A DNA stretch of 64,000 bases. It comes from Lutimaribacter salitolerans. Its GTDB lineage: Bacteria > Pseudomonadota > Alphaproteobacteria > Rhodobacterales > Rhodobacteraceae. The notes below the pieces were generated by a model that saw nothing but the letters and a program-made list of their open reading frames with translations, searched no databases and was not told the DNA's origin. The stretch spans positions 1-64,000 of the forward strand of contig NZ_JBHUDD010000157.1 of assembly GCF_042677865.1 (NCBI RefSeq), given 5' to 3'. The position numbers and the translations under genes were made by a program. This document shows, piece by piece, positions 42,790 through 51,438 of this stretch. Position 1 is the first letter of the stretch. The number at the start of each line of letters is the position of its first letter.

Positions 42790-42833
42790 CCTATGCTACA
42801 GGCGCCATGTCCCCACAGCAAAGGAGCATGGAC

Positions 42834-43193
42834 ATGAGCACACCCACCGTTGTCTGGACCGAGATCCCGGTCACCGATCTTGGTGCCGCAAGCGTCTTTT
42901 ACGCAAAGGTCTTTGGCTACCAGATGACCCGGCAAGAGGGCGACCCGAACCCGCGCGTCGATTTCGGTTTCGACGGGATCGGCGGTCATCTCTATCCCGG
43001 CACGCCCGCGCGCGACTGTGGCCCCACCATCCACCTGTGCGTCCCCGACACGGTCGAGGCCACCGCCACGCGCTGTGCCGACGCGGGTGGCACCGTGCTG
43101 GGGCCGGTGATCGACATTCCGCCGGGACGGTTTCAGTATGCCACCGACCCCGATGGCAATTCGCTGGGACTTTTCCAGCCCCGGGCCACCTGA
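42834..43193 (+). CDS. VOC-family (glyoxalase/bleomycin resistance fold) protein
   Basis: Small metalloprotein-fold enzyme, 119 residues with two beta-alpha-beta-beta-beta modules: TVVWTEIPVTDLGAASVFYAKVFGYQM and IHLCVPDTVEATATRCADAGGTVL, ending DPDGNSLGLFQPR. The specific reaction is unknown. The ATG is preceded by AGGAG at 7 bases, which decides the start over upstream candidates. Its stop overlaps the WYL-regulator ATG (TGATG), so the pair is coupled; such VOC-regulator pairs often are self-controlled. Confidence 0.85.
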   Translation: MSTPTVVWTEIPVTDLGAASVFYAKVFGYQMTRQEGDPNPRVDFGFDGIGGHLYPGTPARDCGPTIHLCVPDTVEATATRCADAGGTVLGPVIDIPPGRFQYATDPDGNSLGLFQPRAT

Positions 43194-43876
43194 TGCGCCG
43201 GGCCGACCGTCTGTTCCGGATCGTGCAGCATCTGCGCGGCGGTCGGCTGATCACGGCGCGCGGGTTGGCCGACCGGCTGGAGGTCAGCCCGCGCACCATC
43301 TACCGCGACGTGGCCGACCTGATCGGATCGGGCGTGCCGATCGAGGGCGAGGCAGGCGTGGGTTACGTCATGCGCGCAGGCTATGATCTGCCGCCGCTGA
43401 TGTTCACCGAGGCGGAAATGGCCGCACTGGTGGCAGGCGCGCGCATGGTGCAGGCCTGGGGCGGCGCGCAGATGGCCGCCGCCGCCGAAGAGGCGCTGGT
43501 CAAGATCACCACCGTCCTGCCCGCCGATGCCCCCATGCAGGCCGATGCGGTGCAGGTTCACGCGCTGCAGATAGGCGAGATGACACCGGAGCTGCGCGCC
43601 CGGATCGATCTGGTGGATGCCGCGATCAAGGCCCGCACCGGGCTGGCCATCACCTATCAGGACGAGGCGGGCAACCCCAGCACCCGCGGCCTGCGCCCGC
43701 TGGGTCTGTGGTTCTGGGGCAAGGTCTGGACCATGGTGGCATGGTGCGAATTGCGCCATGATTTCCGCATGTTCCGGCTGGACCGGATCACATCTGTCAC
43801 CTGCACCGGCCCGTTTCGGGATCGCCCCGGCCAGACCCTGCGCGATTTCTACCGGAGCGAGGCCGGGTGCCGGTAG
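43193..43876 (+). CDS. YafY/WYL-type HTH transcriptional regulator
   Basis: Regulator of 227 residues with an N-terminal HTH_11 domain (RLFRIVQHLRGGRLITARGLADRLEVSPRTIYRDVADLIGSGVPIEGEAGVGY). A C-terminal WYL-like domain follows (YQDEAGNPSTRGLRPLGLWFWGKVWTMVAWCELRHDFRMFRLDRI). WYL domains bind nucleic acids or small ligands and control DNA-binding activity. The gene overlaps the VOC gene and lies downstream of the perfect dyad at 42764-42789, its probable target. Confidence 0.88.
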   Translation: MRRADRLFRIVQHLRGGRLITARGLADRLEVSPRTIYRDVADLIGSGVPIEGEAGVGYVMRAGYDLPPLMFTEAEMAALVAGARMVQAWGGAQMAAAAEEALVKITTVLPADAPMQADAVQVHALQIGEMTPELRARIDLVDAAIKARTGLAITYQDEAGNPSTRGLRPLGLWFWGKVWTMVAWCELRHDFRMFRLDRITSVTCTGPFRDRPGQTLRDFYRSEAGCR

Positions 43877-43912
43877 CGCCCTGACGCCTCGTGCCGCAGG
43901 TGCGGATCGCGA

Positions 43913-44815
43913 TCAGCCACGGTCCTTGGCGCGGATGTTGCGCACCAGTCCCTCCTGCGCGACATTGGCGACCATCCGCCCGTCGCGGGTGAAGATGCGC
44001 CCGCGGTTGAACCCCCGCGCACCACCGGCCCAGGGGCTGTCCATCACATAGAGCAACCAGTCATCAACGCGGAAATCGTCATGCAGCCAAAGCGCGTGAT
44101 CCAGGCTGGCAAACTGCATGTCGGCATCGGCAAAGGCCTTGCCATGCGGCATCATCGACGTGCCAAGCAGCCCGAAATCCGAAATGAAGGCCAGCGCCGC
44201 GCGGTGCACCTTTGGATCGTCACCCAAGGCCCCCTTGGTGCGGAACCACATGTGCTGCAAGGCGGGGCGCGGGGTGCGGTCGAACGGCGGGCGCGGAAAC
44301 TCGGCGCGCATTTCCACCGGGCGGGGAATCGCCAGCCATTTCAAAAACAGCTCTGGCAGCTCGTCGCGCATGGTTTCCGCCAGCTCGTGTTCGGTCGGCA
44401 GATCCTCGGGCGGGGTGACATCTGGCATCTGGTCGTGATGCGCCAGCCCCGGTTCCTGCACGTGAAACGACGCAGCTAGGTTCAGGATGGGTGCACCGTG
44501 CTGGATCGCCACGACACGGCGGGTATTGAAACTGCCGCCGTCGCGGTCACGCTCGATCTGGTACAGCACCGGCTGCGTGGCGTCACCCGGACGCATGAAA
44601 TAGCCATGCAGCGAATGCACCGGCCGGTCATCCGGCACGGTCATCGTTGCCGCACTCAGCGCCTGCGCGATCACCTGCCCGCCAAAACTGCGCCCGCGCC
44701 CCTGCGGCGTGGCGATCCCGCGATAGAAGTTTTCCTCGATCCGTTCGACGGTCAGAACATCAACAAAAGCGCGGGTCAGCGTCTCGTCATCGATCGGTTG
44801 GTGTGCTTCGGCCAT
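43913..44815 (-). CDS. tesB: Acyl-CoA thioesterase II
   Basis: Double hot-dog thioesterase that hydrolyses acyl-CoA to free acid. It has 300 residues. The start MAEAHQPIDDETLTRAF is supported by the family N-terminus. Landmarks are GRSFGGQVIAQALSAA, SLHGYFMRPGD, a first-module RDGGSFNTRRVVAIQHG, and the second module HKAALAFISD-type segment VHRAALAFISDFGLL, SLDHALWLHDDFRVDDWLLYVMDSPWAGGARGFNRGRIF. It converges with the yafY gene. A 266-base divergent region separates it from the fasciclin-RTX gene. Confidence 0.92.
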   Translation of the reverse strand: MAEAHQPIDDETLTRAFVDVLTVERIEENFYRGIATPQGRGRSFGGQVIAQALSAATMTVPDDRPVHSLHGYFMRPGDATQPVLYQIERDRDGGSFNTRRVVAIQHGAPILNLAASFHVQEPGLAHHDQMPDVTPPEDLPTEHELAETMRDELPELFLKWLAIPRPVEMRAEFPRPPFDRTPRPALQHMWFRTKGALGDDPKVHRAALAFISDFGLLGTSMMPHGKAFADADMQFASLDHALWLHDDFRVDDWLLYVMDSPWAGGARGFNRGRIFTRDGRMVANVAQEGLVRNIRAKDRG

Positions 44816-45081
44816 CGGGCCCTCCGTTTCTTTGGCTGCCAAATGGGCGGAAAACCGGCAGGAACGCAAGCCCCAGCCAGCAGACGGATGGCAGGTGCAC
44901 ACCATCACCAGATCTGACGCAAGATAACAAACCCGTTACGCGACCTTAATGTTTTCAATCGGTTGGAGCGAAGACACCCGCGCAGAACCGCGGCGGCCAT
45001 GATCCAGAGCGACAGAACGCGGCGTAAGGATCGCGAAGGTGCGGACCTTCACACAACTCTTGAGCATAACGGGAGATTTTC

Positions 45082-46773
45082 ATGACCACCATAGCAGGCA
45101 TCGCCACGGGCGATGCGAACTTCAGCATCCTTGTCGCCGCAATCGGCTTTATCGACAGCCAGAAAGGCACTGATTACCTGGACACGGTCAGCGACCCTGC
45201 GCAGGATCTGACCGTGTTTGCCCCCACCAATGCCGCCTTCGGTCAACTGGCCACGGACCTGGGCTTTGCAGGCGATGCCACTGATACCGGCGCCGTCACC
45301 ACCTTCCTGACCGGGCTGGGCGCGGATCTTCTGGAAACCGTGGTCACCTATCACATCGCCGCGGGCACCCTGCTGGCTGCCGACATCGCCGGGGCCGGGC
45401 AGGTCACGACGCTGCAAGGCGGGGTGATCGGCGCGGGCGGATTGCCCACGCTGACCGATCTGGAACCCGACCTGATCAATCCTTCCCTGACGACGACCGA
45501 CGTCTTGGCCAACAATGGTGTCGTGCATGTGATCGACCGGGTACTGCTGCCTTTGGATTTGCCCGACAATGACGCGCCCACCATCACCGGCCTCGTTCTG
45601 GCAACCAGCGGATCCAGCGGCTTTGACTCCGATGGCAGCGATTTCGACATGCTGCGCGAGGCACTGGTGGCTGCCGGGCTGACCGGAACCCTGGACGATA
45701 CCGATGCCGACCTGACCGTGTTCGCGCCCACCGACGATGCCTTTGTCAACCTGGCGCACACCCTTGGCTATGCCGGTACCGACGAGGCAGGTGCCTTTGA
45801 CCATATCGTGGCGGCGCTGCGCCTGATCAGCGGCGGGGGCGACCCGTTGCCCTTGTTGACCGAGGTGCTGACCTATCATGTCGTCGGCGAAAGCCTGCAG
45901 GCCAGCCAGGTTCTGACGCAAAGCGGCATAACGACCCTTCAGGGTGGAACGCTGAGCGTTGATGCCGGGGCGCTGACCCTTGGCGATGCCGACCCTGACG
46001 TCGCGGACCCTGCTCTGGTGACGACCGACCTTCAGGCGGCGAACGGGGTGGTCCATGTCATCGACGGGGTCTTGCTGCCGGTTGATCTGCTGCCCTCGGA
46101 CGGTTCGAACGACGTGGACCTGGTGATCGGTAACGACACGATCGACGTCATCTTTACCGGGGCCGATGCAGACCTGATCGACGGCAGGGGCGGGCATGAC
46201 CTGATAAACGCCGCAGGCGGAAACGATTTCGTTCTGGGTGGCGATGGCAATGACACCATTCTGGGCGGGCGCGGCGACGACAGCCTGTACGGCGAAGCCG
46301 GGCGCGACGTGCTCAGCGGCTGGGCCGGGGACGACCTGCTGAGCGGCGGCGAGGGCAGCGACCGGCTGAATGGTGGATCGGGCAACGACACGCTGTATGG
46401 CGATGGCGGTGACGACTACCTTCTGGGCGGCCTCGGTGATGACATGCTGTATGGCGGGGCGGGGGACGACGATCTTGTGGGCGGTGCGGGGGACGACACG
46501 ATTGTCGGTGGCACCGGCGACGACACGATGTTCGGCGGCGGTGGCGTGGATACGTTTGTGTTCCATCAGGGCGACGGCGATGACATGGTGCTGTACTTCC
46601 GTCCGGACGAGGACCTGCTGGACCTGCGCGATCACGGCATTGCCGATTTCTCGGCATTACAGATGTCGATGCAGAGCACACCCGGAATCACCGTGATCAC
46701 GCTGGGAAGCGACACGATCACACTGCTCGGAACGGAAATGTCTCAACTGGACGCGGCGGATTTCCTGCTGTGA
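45082..46773 (+). CDS. Two-fasciclin-domain RTX protein, probable type I secreted adhesin
   Basis: Secreted-type protein of 563 residues. It has two FAS1 domains (about 5-157 and 184-335), each with the DLTVFAPT motif (H1) and a TYHI/TYHVV plus VIDxVLLP motif. A calcium-binding RTX block (368-490) and an RTX-like C-terminus (LDLRDHGIADFSALQ, ending AADFLL) follow. It has no N-terminal signal peptide, so export by a type I system with a C-terminal signal is expected; no such transporter lies in the window. FAS1 domains mediate adhesion. The ATG follows GGGAG at a good distance. A small perfect stem (GAAGGT/ACCTTC, 45035-45050) lies in the 5' region. Confidence 0.87.
   Translation: MTTIAGIATGDANFSILVAAIGFIDSQKGTDYLDTVSDPAQDLTVFAPTNAAFGQLATDLGFAGDATDTGAVTTFLTGLGADLLETVVTYHIAAGTLLAADIAGAGQVTTLQGGVIGAGGLPTLTDLEPDLINPSLTTTDVLANNGVVHVIDRVLLPLDLPDNDAPTITGLVLATSGSSGFDSDGSDFDMLREALVAAGLTGTLDDTDADLTVFAPTDDAFVNLAHTLGYAGTDEAGAFDHIVAALRLISGGGDPLPLLTEVLTYHVVGESLQASQVLTQSGITTLQGGTLSVDAGALTLGDADPDVADPALVTTDLQAANGVVHVIDGVLLPVDLLPSDGSNDVDLVIGNDTIDVIFTGADADLIDGRGGHDLINAAGGNDFVLGGDGNDTILGGRGDDSLYGEAGRDVLSGWAGDDLLSGGEGSDRLNGGSGNDTLYGDGGDDYLLGGLGDDMLYGGAGDDDLVGGAGDDTIVGGTGDDTMFGGGGVDTFVFHQGDGDDMVLYFRPDEDLLDLRDHGIADFSALQMSMQSTPGITVITLGSDTITLLGTEMSQLDAADFLL
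46183..46551 (+). repeat. RTX nonapeptide-repeat coding block
   Basis: About a dozen GGxGxDxxx-type repeats in the fasciclin-RTX gene (units such as GGDGND, GGRGDD, GGSGND, GGAGDD). They form a calcium-binding beta-roll and explain the DNA-level repetition here. It is a protein-coding tandem array, not a CRISPR. Confidence 0.85.
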
Positions 46774-46782
46774 TATCGCCAC

Positions 46783-46810
46783 GGCCCTGCCCCGCATACG
46801 GGGCGGGGCC
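46783..46810. terminator. Bidirectional terminator between the RTX gene and hydratase gene
   Basis: A 12-bp GC-rich stem (GGCCCTGCCCCG against CGGGGCGGGGCC, one T-G pair) closes over CATA between two convergent genes. There is no long T tract, but strength and position suit transcription termination from both sides. Confidence 0.6.
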
Positions 46811-46811
46811 A

Positions 46812-47606
46812 TCAGGTGGCACTGGCCGCCATACATTGCCGCCCGTCCGGGCCGCGCACCCACAGCGTGCCGTCATTGCGCCAACAGATCGTGGCGCATT
46901 CGTCATGCATCAGGGGCGCGGTGGCGCGAAAGGCAAAGCTCTGCACGCTGCCCAACTGCCGCTCGGCCACCAGCATCAGCAACTGTGCCAGCAGCGGGCC
47001 ATGGGTGACCAGACCCTGATAGCCCTCGACCCCGGTGGCATAGTCCAGATCATAATGGATGCGATGGCCATTGAAGGTCAGCGCGGAATAGCGAAACAGC
47101 CGCGTGGTGCCGAAATCCCAGGTTTCCGAGATGTCCTCGTCCGTCTGCGCAATCGGTGCAACAGGTGCCGGGGCATCCGGCGCAGGGTCATGGCGATAGA
47201 CCAGATCCTGCCATTCGGTCACACGGATCACCCCGTCCTGCGCAATCTCGTGCCGTAGGGTGACAAAGGCCAGCGGGCCAGTGCGGCCTTCCTTGTGCGC
47301 GGTGCTTTCGACGACAGACCGCTTCTCGGCCATCGCACCGGCGCGCAGGGGCCCGTGAAACTCCAGCCGCCCACCGGCCCACATCCGGCGCGGCAGGCCC
47401 ATGTCGGGGATCAGCCCGATACCTGTTCGGGGATGCCCGTCGCGCCCCAGCTGCGTGGGCGGCTCGGGCTGCCAGAAGTAGATCTGGTGAAAGAACGGCG
47501 GCAGCGGGTCACCTGCATCGATCGTCGCCTGCATCCCCAGCGTGGCCTGCAGGGCACGGGCGCGGGCCGGGTCCATCACATCGGTCTGACTTTCGGTCAC
47601 TTGCAT
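46812..47606 (-). CDS. Hot-dog acyl-CoA hydratase (HTD2/mesaconyl-C4-CoA-type)
   Basis: Hot-dog-fold protein of about 264 residues with an N-terminal FAS1-like dehydratase region and a C-terminal MaoC-type hydratase module. Late landmarks are FRYSALTFNGHRIHYDLDYAT and EGYQGLVTHGPLLAQLL, the signature of the group that includes mesaconyl-C4-CoA and itaconyl-CoA hydratases. The exact substrate is not defined. The start is uncertain: the listed ATG has a purine-rich GAGGGG directly before it, and a GTG at 47627 just after the upstream EamA stop is an alternative. It is likely co-transcribed with the EamA transporter. Confidence 0.75.
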   Translation of the reverse strand: MQVTESQTDVMDPARARALQATLGMQATIDAGDPLPPFFHQIYFWQPEPPTQLGRDGHPRTGIGLIPDMGLPRRMWAGGRLEFHGPLRAGAMAEKRSVVESTAHKEGRTGPLAFVTLRHEIAQDGVIRVTEWQDLVYRHDPAPDAPAPVAPIAQTDEDISETWDFGTTRLFRYSALTFNGHRIHYDLDYATGVEGYQGLVTHGPLLAQLLMLVAERQLGSVQSFAFRATAPLMHDECATICWRNDGTLWVRGPDGRQCMAASAT

Positions 47607-47628
47607 CCCCTCTGTCACACGCGCCACG

Positions 47629-48504
47629 TCAGGACGGCGCGATCTTCTGCTTGGACAACTGTACCATAAGGATGCCGACGGCGATCACGACAACGCCCAC
47701 CACATCCAGCGTGCCCAGTTTCTCTCCCAGAAGGGCAGCCGCTATGGCGACACCGAAAAACGGATTCAGGAAATGAAATGTCGCCGCCTTGACCGCGCCG
47801 ATCATGCCCACCAGCGTGAACCAGACCCAGGTGGCCGCCAGCCCGGGCACGACAGTGGTATAGGCGAATGCCACGCCCAACTGCCATGTCCAGTTGACCA
47901 CGATGGTTTCGGTCAGCGCCGAGGCCACGGCCAGACAGCCCGCGCCGACGAACATCTGCAGCCCCACGATCATCATCACGTTGCCCCCCGACGACGCGCC
48001 GCGCACCGACAGGGTTGCCACGGTCAGCGCCGCCGCCCCCAGCAGGCACAGGATCAGCCCGGTGCGGTCCACCCCGGCCTCCAGCCGCGCCCCCATGATC
48101 AGCGCCACGCCGATCACGCCCAGCACAAGCCCGGCCACGCCCATCCACGGCAACTTGTCGCGAAACAGCACCCAGCCCGCAAAGGCCACCATCAGCGGCA
48201 TGGTCGAGGCGATGATCGACGCCAGCGAGGCCTCGACCGTCTGCATGGCAACAAAGTTCAGACCCAGATACAGCGCGTTCTGACAGACACCAAAGATGAT
48301 CGTTGCCCGCCATTGCCCACGGGTCAGGCGCAGCGTCTGGCCCAGGGCCAGCGCGATTCCGACGCCCAGCACACCCGACAAGGCGAACCGCAGCGCCAAG
48401 GACGCCAGCGGCGGGGCGTCCGCGACGATCACCCGGGCCGATGTAAAGGCGCTGGACCACATGAGGGCAAAGGCCAGCCCCAGTAATATCGCCCGGATGT
48501 TCAT
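47629..48504 (-). CDS. EamA/DMT-family membrane transporter
   Basis: DMT-superfamily transporter of 291 residues with about ten helices and two EamA repeats: GLAFALMWSSAFTSARVIVADAPPLASLALRFALSG early, and WTWQLGVAFAYTTVVPGLAATWVWF with GAVKAATFHFLNPFFGVAIAAALLGEKL late. The ATG is preceded by GGGGGCAGG; a GTG six codons upstream is also in frame. The substrate is unknown. It is upstream of, and probably co-transcribed with, the hot-dog hydratase gene. Confidence 0.87.
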   Translation of the reverse strand: MNIRAILLGLAFALMWSSAFTSARVIVADAPPLASLALRFALSGVLGVGIALALGQTLRLTRGQWRATIIFGVCQNALYLGLNFVAMQTVEASLASIIASTMPLMVAFAGWVLFRDKLPWMGVAGLVLGVIGVALIMGARLEAGVDRTGLILCLLGAAALTVATLSVRGASSGGNVMMIVGLQMFVGAGCLAVASALTETIVVNWTWQLGVAFAYTTVVPGLAATWVWFTLVGMIGAVKAATFHFLNPFFGVAIAAALLGEKLGTLDVVGVVVIAVGILMVQLSKQKIAPS

Positions 48505-48566
48505 ACCTGCCCCCGTGTTCACGCGCCTGTCTTAGACACAAGCGCGCGGCGGGATGCAATCAGGTG

Positions 48567-48854
48567 TCAGCGAAACCGCGCGCGGGCGTTTTCGATGGCA
48601 TCCGACAGGTTGGTCCAGGCCGCATCCATCCCGGCCTTCAGGTCCTTCCATGCGGCATCGCCGGAATGCCGGGTCTCTTCCATCCGCTTTTCCAGCGCGT
48701 CACGCTTGCCGCGCAGGTCCTGCAATGTCTCGCGATAAGCGATCTCGCCATCGGCCGAGGCCTCGCGCGCCCTGGCCTCAAGCTTGTCGATTTCGGCGTT
48801 CCATTGTTCGATCTGCGCCTTTGCCTTGCGGATATATGCATCGCGGTCAGACAT
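48567..48854 (-). CDS. Small coiled-coil protein
   Basis: Highly charged 95-residue protein, predicted almost wholly alpha-helical: AKAQIEQWNAEIDKLEAR, then REASADGEIAYRETLQDLRGKRDALEKRMEE, followed by repeated AWKDLKAGMDAAWTNLSDAIENA segments. The heptad-like spacing suggests a coiled coil, perhaps oligomeric. It has no signal peptide. The start is supported by AGGAGG nine bases upstream. It resembles short stress-associated coiled-coil proteins, but I do not assign a function. Divergent from the cupin gene. Confidence 0.8.
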   Translation of the reverse strand: MSDRDAYIRKAKAQIEQWNAEIDKLEARAREASADGEIAYRETLQDLRGKRDALEKRMEETRHSGDAAWKDLKAGMDAAWTNLSDAIENARARFR

Positions 48855-48983
48855 CTGTGATCCTCCTAAGTTTTTAAATATTTCAATATCTTGACGCTCC
48901 AATCCTCCAGCGCGTCGCCCCACAATGGTAGTAATCGAAACCGCATTGTTTAAGTAAGATCGACTGACATACAGGAGAAAAAA

Positions 48984-49358
48984 ATGTCCGTGACCAAGAA
49001 ACTGACCCTCCCGGTGGTCGAACAGGCCCGACAGAACGACGAGTTCCGACAGGTCATCTGGACCGGCAAGCAGACCCAACTGGTGCTGATGGCGATCCCC
49101 GAGGGCGGGGAAATCGGTGGCGAAGTCCACGAAGGTCACGACCAGCTGCTGTATTTCGTGGCCGGCACGGGCCGCGCCGTGATTGGTGAAACATCCTATG
49201 ACGTGGCCGAAGGCGACGTCAGCATCGTGCCCTCGGGCAGCTTTCACAACTTCAAGAACACAGGGGCCGGGATGCTGAGGCTGTTCACGACCTACAGCCC
49301 ACCCGAGCATGAACCGGGCACCGCGCATGAAACCAAGGCGCAGGCCGACGCCGAGTGA
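48984..49358 (+). CDS. Cupin-domain protein
   Basis: Single cupin of 124 residues. Motif 1 is GGEIGGEVHEGHDQLLYFVAGTGRAVIG, with metal-binding His/Glu residues. Motif 2 is EGDVSIVPSGSFHNFKNTG. It resembles mannose-6-phosphate-isomerase-like cupins of unknown activity. The C-terminus is polar and disordered (HETKAQADAE). An AGGAG site precedes the ATG. It converges with the HU gene through a strong hairpin. Confidence 0.85.
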   Translation: MSVTKKLTLPVVEQARQNDEFRQVIWTGKQTQLVLMAIPEGGEIGGEVHEGHDQLLYFVAGTGRAVIGETSYDVAEGDVSIVPSGSFHNFKNTGAGMLRLFTTYSPPEHEPGTAHETKAQADAE

Positions 49359-49377
49359 CCGGCAGGTCACAAAAGCA

Positions 49378-49408
49378 AAAGGGCCGCCCGTTGCCGGGGC
49401 GGCCCTTT
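49378..49408. terminator. Bidirectional rho-independent terminator between cupin and HU genes
   Basis: A perfect 12-bp stem, AAAGGGCCGCCC with GGGCGGCCCTTT, over a 7-base loop. The minus-strand continuation is T-rich (TTTTGCTTTTG) and the plus strand continues TTTGTGTT. It sits between the convergent cupin and HU genes. Confidence 0.8.
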
Positions 49409-49428
49409 GTGTTCGTAACGGAATGAAA

Positions 49429-49716
49429 TCAGCCGTTCACGCTGTCTTTCAGCGCCTTGGCGATGGTCATCTTCACCACCTTGTCGGCGTCTTTCTTGAT
49501 CGTTTCGCCGGTGGCGGGGTTGCGCACCATACGCTCGGGGCGTTCACGGCAATAGATCTTGCCGACGCCCGGCAGGGTCACGGCACCACCGCCCGACACT
49601 TCGCGGGTGATGATGGCAACAACGGCGTCCAGTGCGGCACCTGCGGTTTTCTTGTCACTGTCCATTTCGTCGGCCAGGGCGGCCACAAGCTGGGTCTTGG
49701 TCATCGGTTTCGCCAT
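49429..49716 (-). CDS. HU-family DNA-binding protein
   Basis: Nucleoid-associated protein of 95 residues that bends DNA as a dimer. It has the HU/IHF body (KTQLVAALADEMDSDKKTAGAALDAVVAIITREV), the saddle turn GAVTLPGVGKIYCRE and an arm region RPERMVRNPATGETI containing the intercalating Pro position. It ends with a terminator shared with the cupin gene. The upstream region is AT-rich. Confidence 0.92.
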   Translation of the reverse strand: MAKPMTKTQLVAALADEMDSDKKTAGAALDAVVAIITREVSGGGAVTLPGVGKIYCRERPERMVRNPATGETIKKDADKVVKMTIAKALKDSVNG

Positions 49717-49846
49717 ATTAGGTCTCCTTATGCTGCCCGAGGTCTTGGGCCTGTCCCACGATATTTAACGTCATCTAGCGGTTAAACACAACGATTAGTG
49801 GTCGTTTGCAAGCGAAAAACAACGGGTTTTGCGCGATTTCCCAACG

Positions 49847-51310
49847 TCAGAGAAAGGCGGTTTCGTCAAAGCTGCGCAGCTTCCGGCTGTGGATACGCTC
49901 CCGCGGCATGTCGCGCAAGCGCTCCATCGCACGGATACCGATCGCCAGATGCCGGGCCACCTGCGTCTTGTAAAAGTCCGAAGCCATGCCCGGCAACTTC
50001 AACTCGCCGTGCAGCGGTTTGTCGCTGACGCACAAAAGCGTCCCATAGGGCACCCGGAACCGAAAGCCGTTGGCGGCGATCGTGGCGCTTTCCATATCCA
50101 GCGCGATGGCGCGCGATTGCGACAACCGCTGCACCGGGCCGTGGGTGTCGCGCAACTCCCAGTTGCGGTTGTCCACGCTGGCCACGGTGCCGGTGCGCAT
50201 GATGCGTTTCAGGTCGTATCCCTCCAGCGCGGTTTCCTGCGCCACCGCGTCCTGCAACGCGATCTGGATCTCGGCCAGCGCGGGTATCGGCACCCAGACC
50301 GGCAGATCATCGTCCAGCACCTTGTCTTCGCGCAGATAGGCGTGGGCCAGCACGAAATCGCCCAGCGACTGCGAATTGCGCAGCCCCGCGCAGTGCCCCA
50401 CCATGATCCAGGCATGCGGGCGCAGCACGGCGATGTGATCGGTCGCGGTTTTCGCGTTCGACGGCCCCACCCCGATATTGACCAGCGTTATCCCCTCGTT
50501 ATCGGCACGTTTCAGATGATAGGTCGGCATCTGCGGCATCTTGACGGGCGGGGTCAGCGGCTGTTCGGGATCGGTGATCGTGGCGTTGCCCGTGGCCACG
50601 AAGGCGGTATAGCCGCTGTCCGGGTCGGCCAGCGCGGCGCGGGCGAACGCCTCGAATTCATCGACATAGAACTGGTAGTTGGTGAACAGCACGTAATTCT
50701 GGAAATGCACGGGATCGGTGGCCGTGTAGTGCGACAGTCGCGCCAGACTGTAATCCACACGCTGCGCGGTGAACGGGGCCAGCGGGCCGGCCCCATCCGG
50801 CGCGGGCTGCGCCATGCCGTTGACGATATCATCGTTTGTCGTGCTCAGATCCGGCACGTCGAACAGATCGCGCAGGGTGAAATCCGCCGCACCTTCCTGC
50901 GGCACGGTCAGGTCGGGGCGGCTGGCCACGGCGAAGTGGACCGGCATCGGCGTGTCCGACACGCCGATCTGCACCGCCTGCCCGTGGTTTTTCACCAGCA
51001 GTCCGATCTGCTGCTCCAGATAATTCCGGAACAGGTCAGGCCGGGTGATCGTGGTGGCATGGGTGCCGGGGTTCGAGACGTGGCCAAAGCTCAATCGGCT
51101 GTCGATCTGCGCATAGGAATGGGTCGTCAGCCGGATTTCGGGATAATAGGCACGGATGCGGTGCTGCGGCGGTGCGCCTTCGATGGCGCGGGTGAAGGTA
51201 TCGCACAGAAACCCGGTCGCCTGATCGTACAGCTGGATCAGCCGTGCCACCGCGGCCTTTGGGTCGGTGAACTGCTGCGAATCCGGGGTGTCTGGTGTCT
51301 CGTACTTCAT
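49847..51310 (-). CDS. amn: AMP nucleosidase
   Basis: Hydrolyses AMP to adenine and ribose 5-phosphate, controlling adenylate pools. The 487-residue protein matches E. coli Amn in length. It shows the N-terminal AMN domain (YYPEIRLTTHSYAQIDSRLSFGHVSNPGTHATTITRPDLFRNYL) and a C-terminal nucleoside phosphorylase-like part: GITLVNIGVGPSNAKTATDHIAVLRPHAWIMVGHCAGLR, then ALDMESATIAANGFRFRVPYGTLLCVSDKPLHGELK. Divergent from the VOC/aldolase/thiolase set. Confidence 0.94.
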   Translation of the reverse strand: MKYETPDTPDSQQFTDPKAAVARLIQLYDQATGFLCDTFTRAIEGAPPQHRIRAYYPEIRLTTHSYAQIDSRLSFGHVSNPGTHATTITRPDLFRNYLEQQIGLLVKNHGQAVQIGVSDTPMPVHFAVASRPDLTVPQEGAADFTLRDLFDVPDLSTTNDDIVNGMAQPAPDGAGPLAPFTAQRVDYSLARLSHYTATDPVHFQNYVLFTNYQFYVDEFEAFARAALADPDSGYTAFVATGNATITDPEQPLTPPVKMPQMPTYHLKRADNEGITLVNIGVGPSNAKTATDHIAVLRPHAWIMVGHCAGLRNSQSLGDFVLAHAYLREDKVLDDDLPVWVPIPALAEIQIALQDAVAQETALEGYDLKRIMRTGTVASVDNRNWELRDTHGPVQRLSQSRAIALDMESATIAANGFRFRVPYGTLLCVSDKPLHGELKLPGMASDFYKTQVARHLAIGIRAMERLRDMPRERIHSRKLRSFDETAFL

Positions 51311-51438
51311 GGGTCATGTCCTGTGCGCGTTTGCAGCACTGGAACAGGTCGAACCGGCAAGATCAACTTTGATGACAGCCGTTGACGCCATGGCGCGCAG
51401 GCGGAAAGCTGCGGCTCAACGGTTCGACGAGGGCAAAC

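Noticed and set aside
46183..46551. Short tandem DNA repeats that could suggest CRISPR
   Set aside because: They encode RTX nonapeptides in frame; there are no uniform spacers or cas genes.
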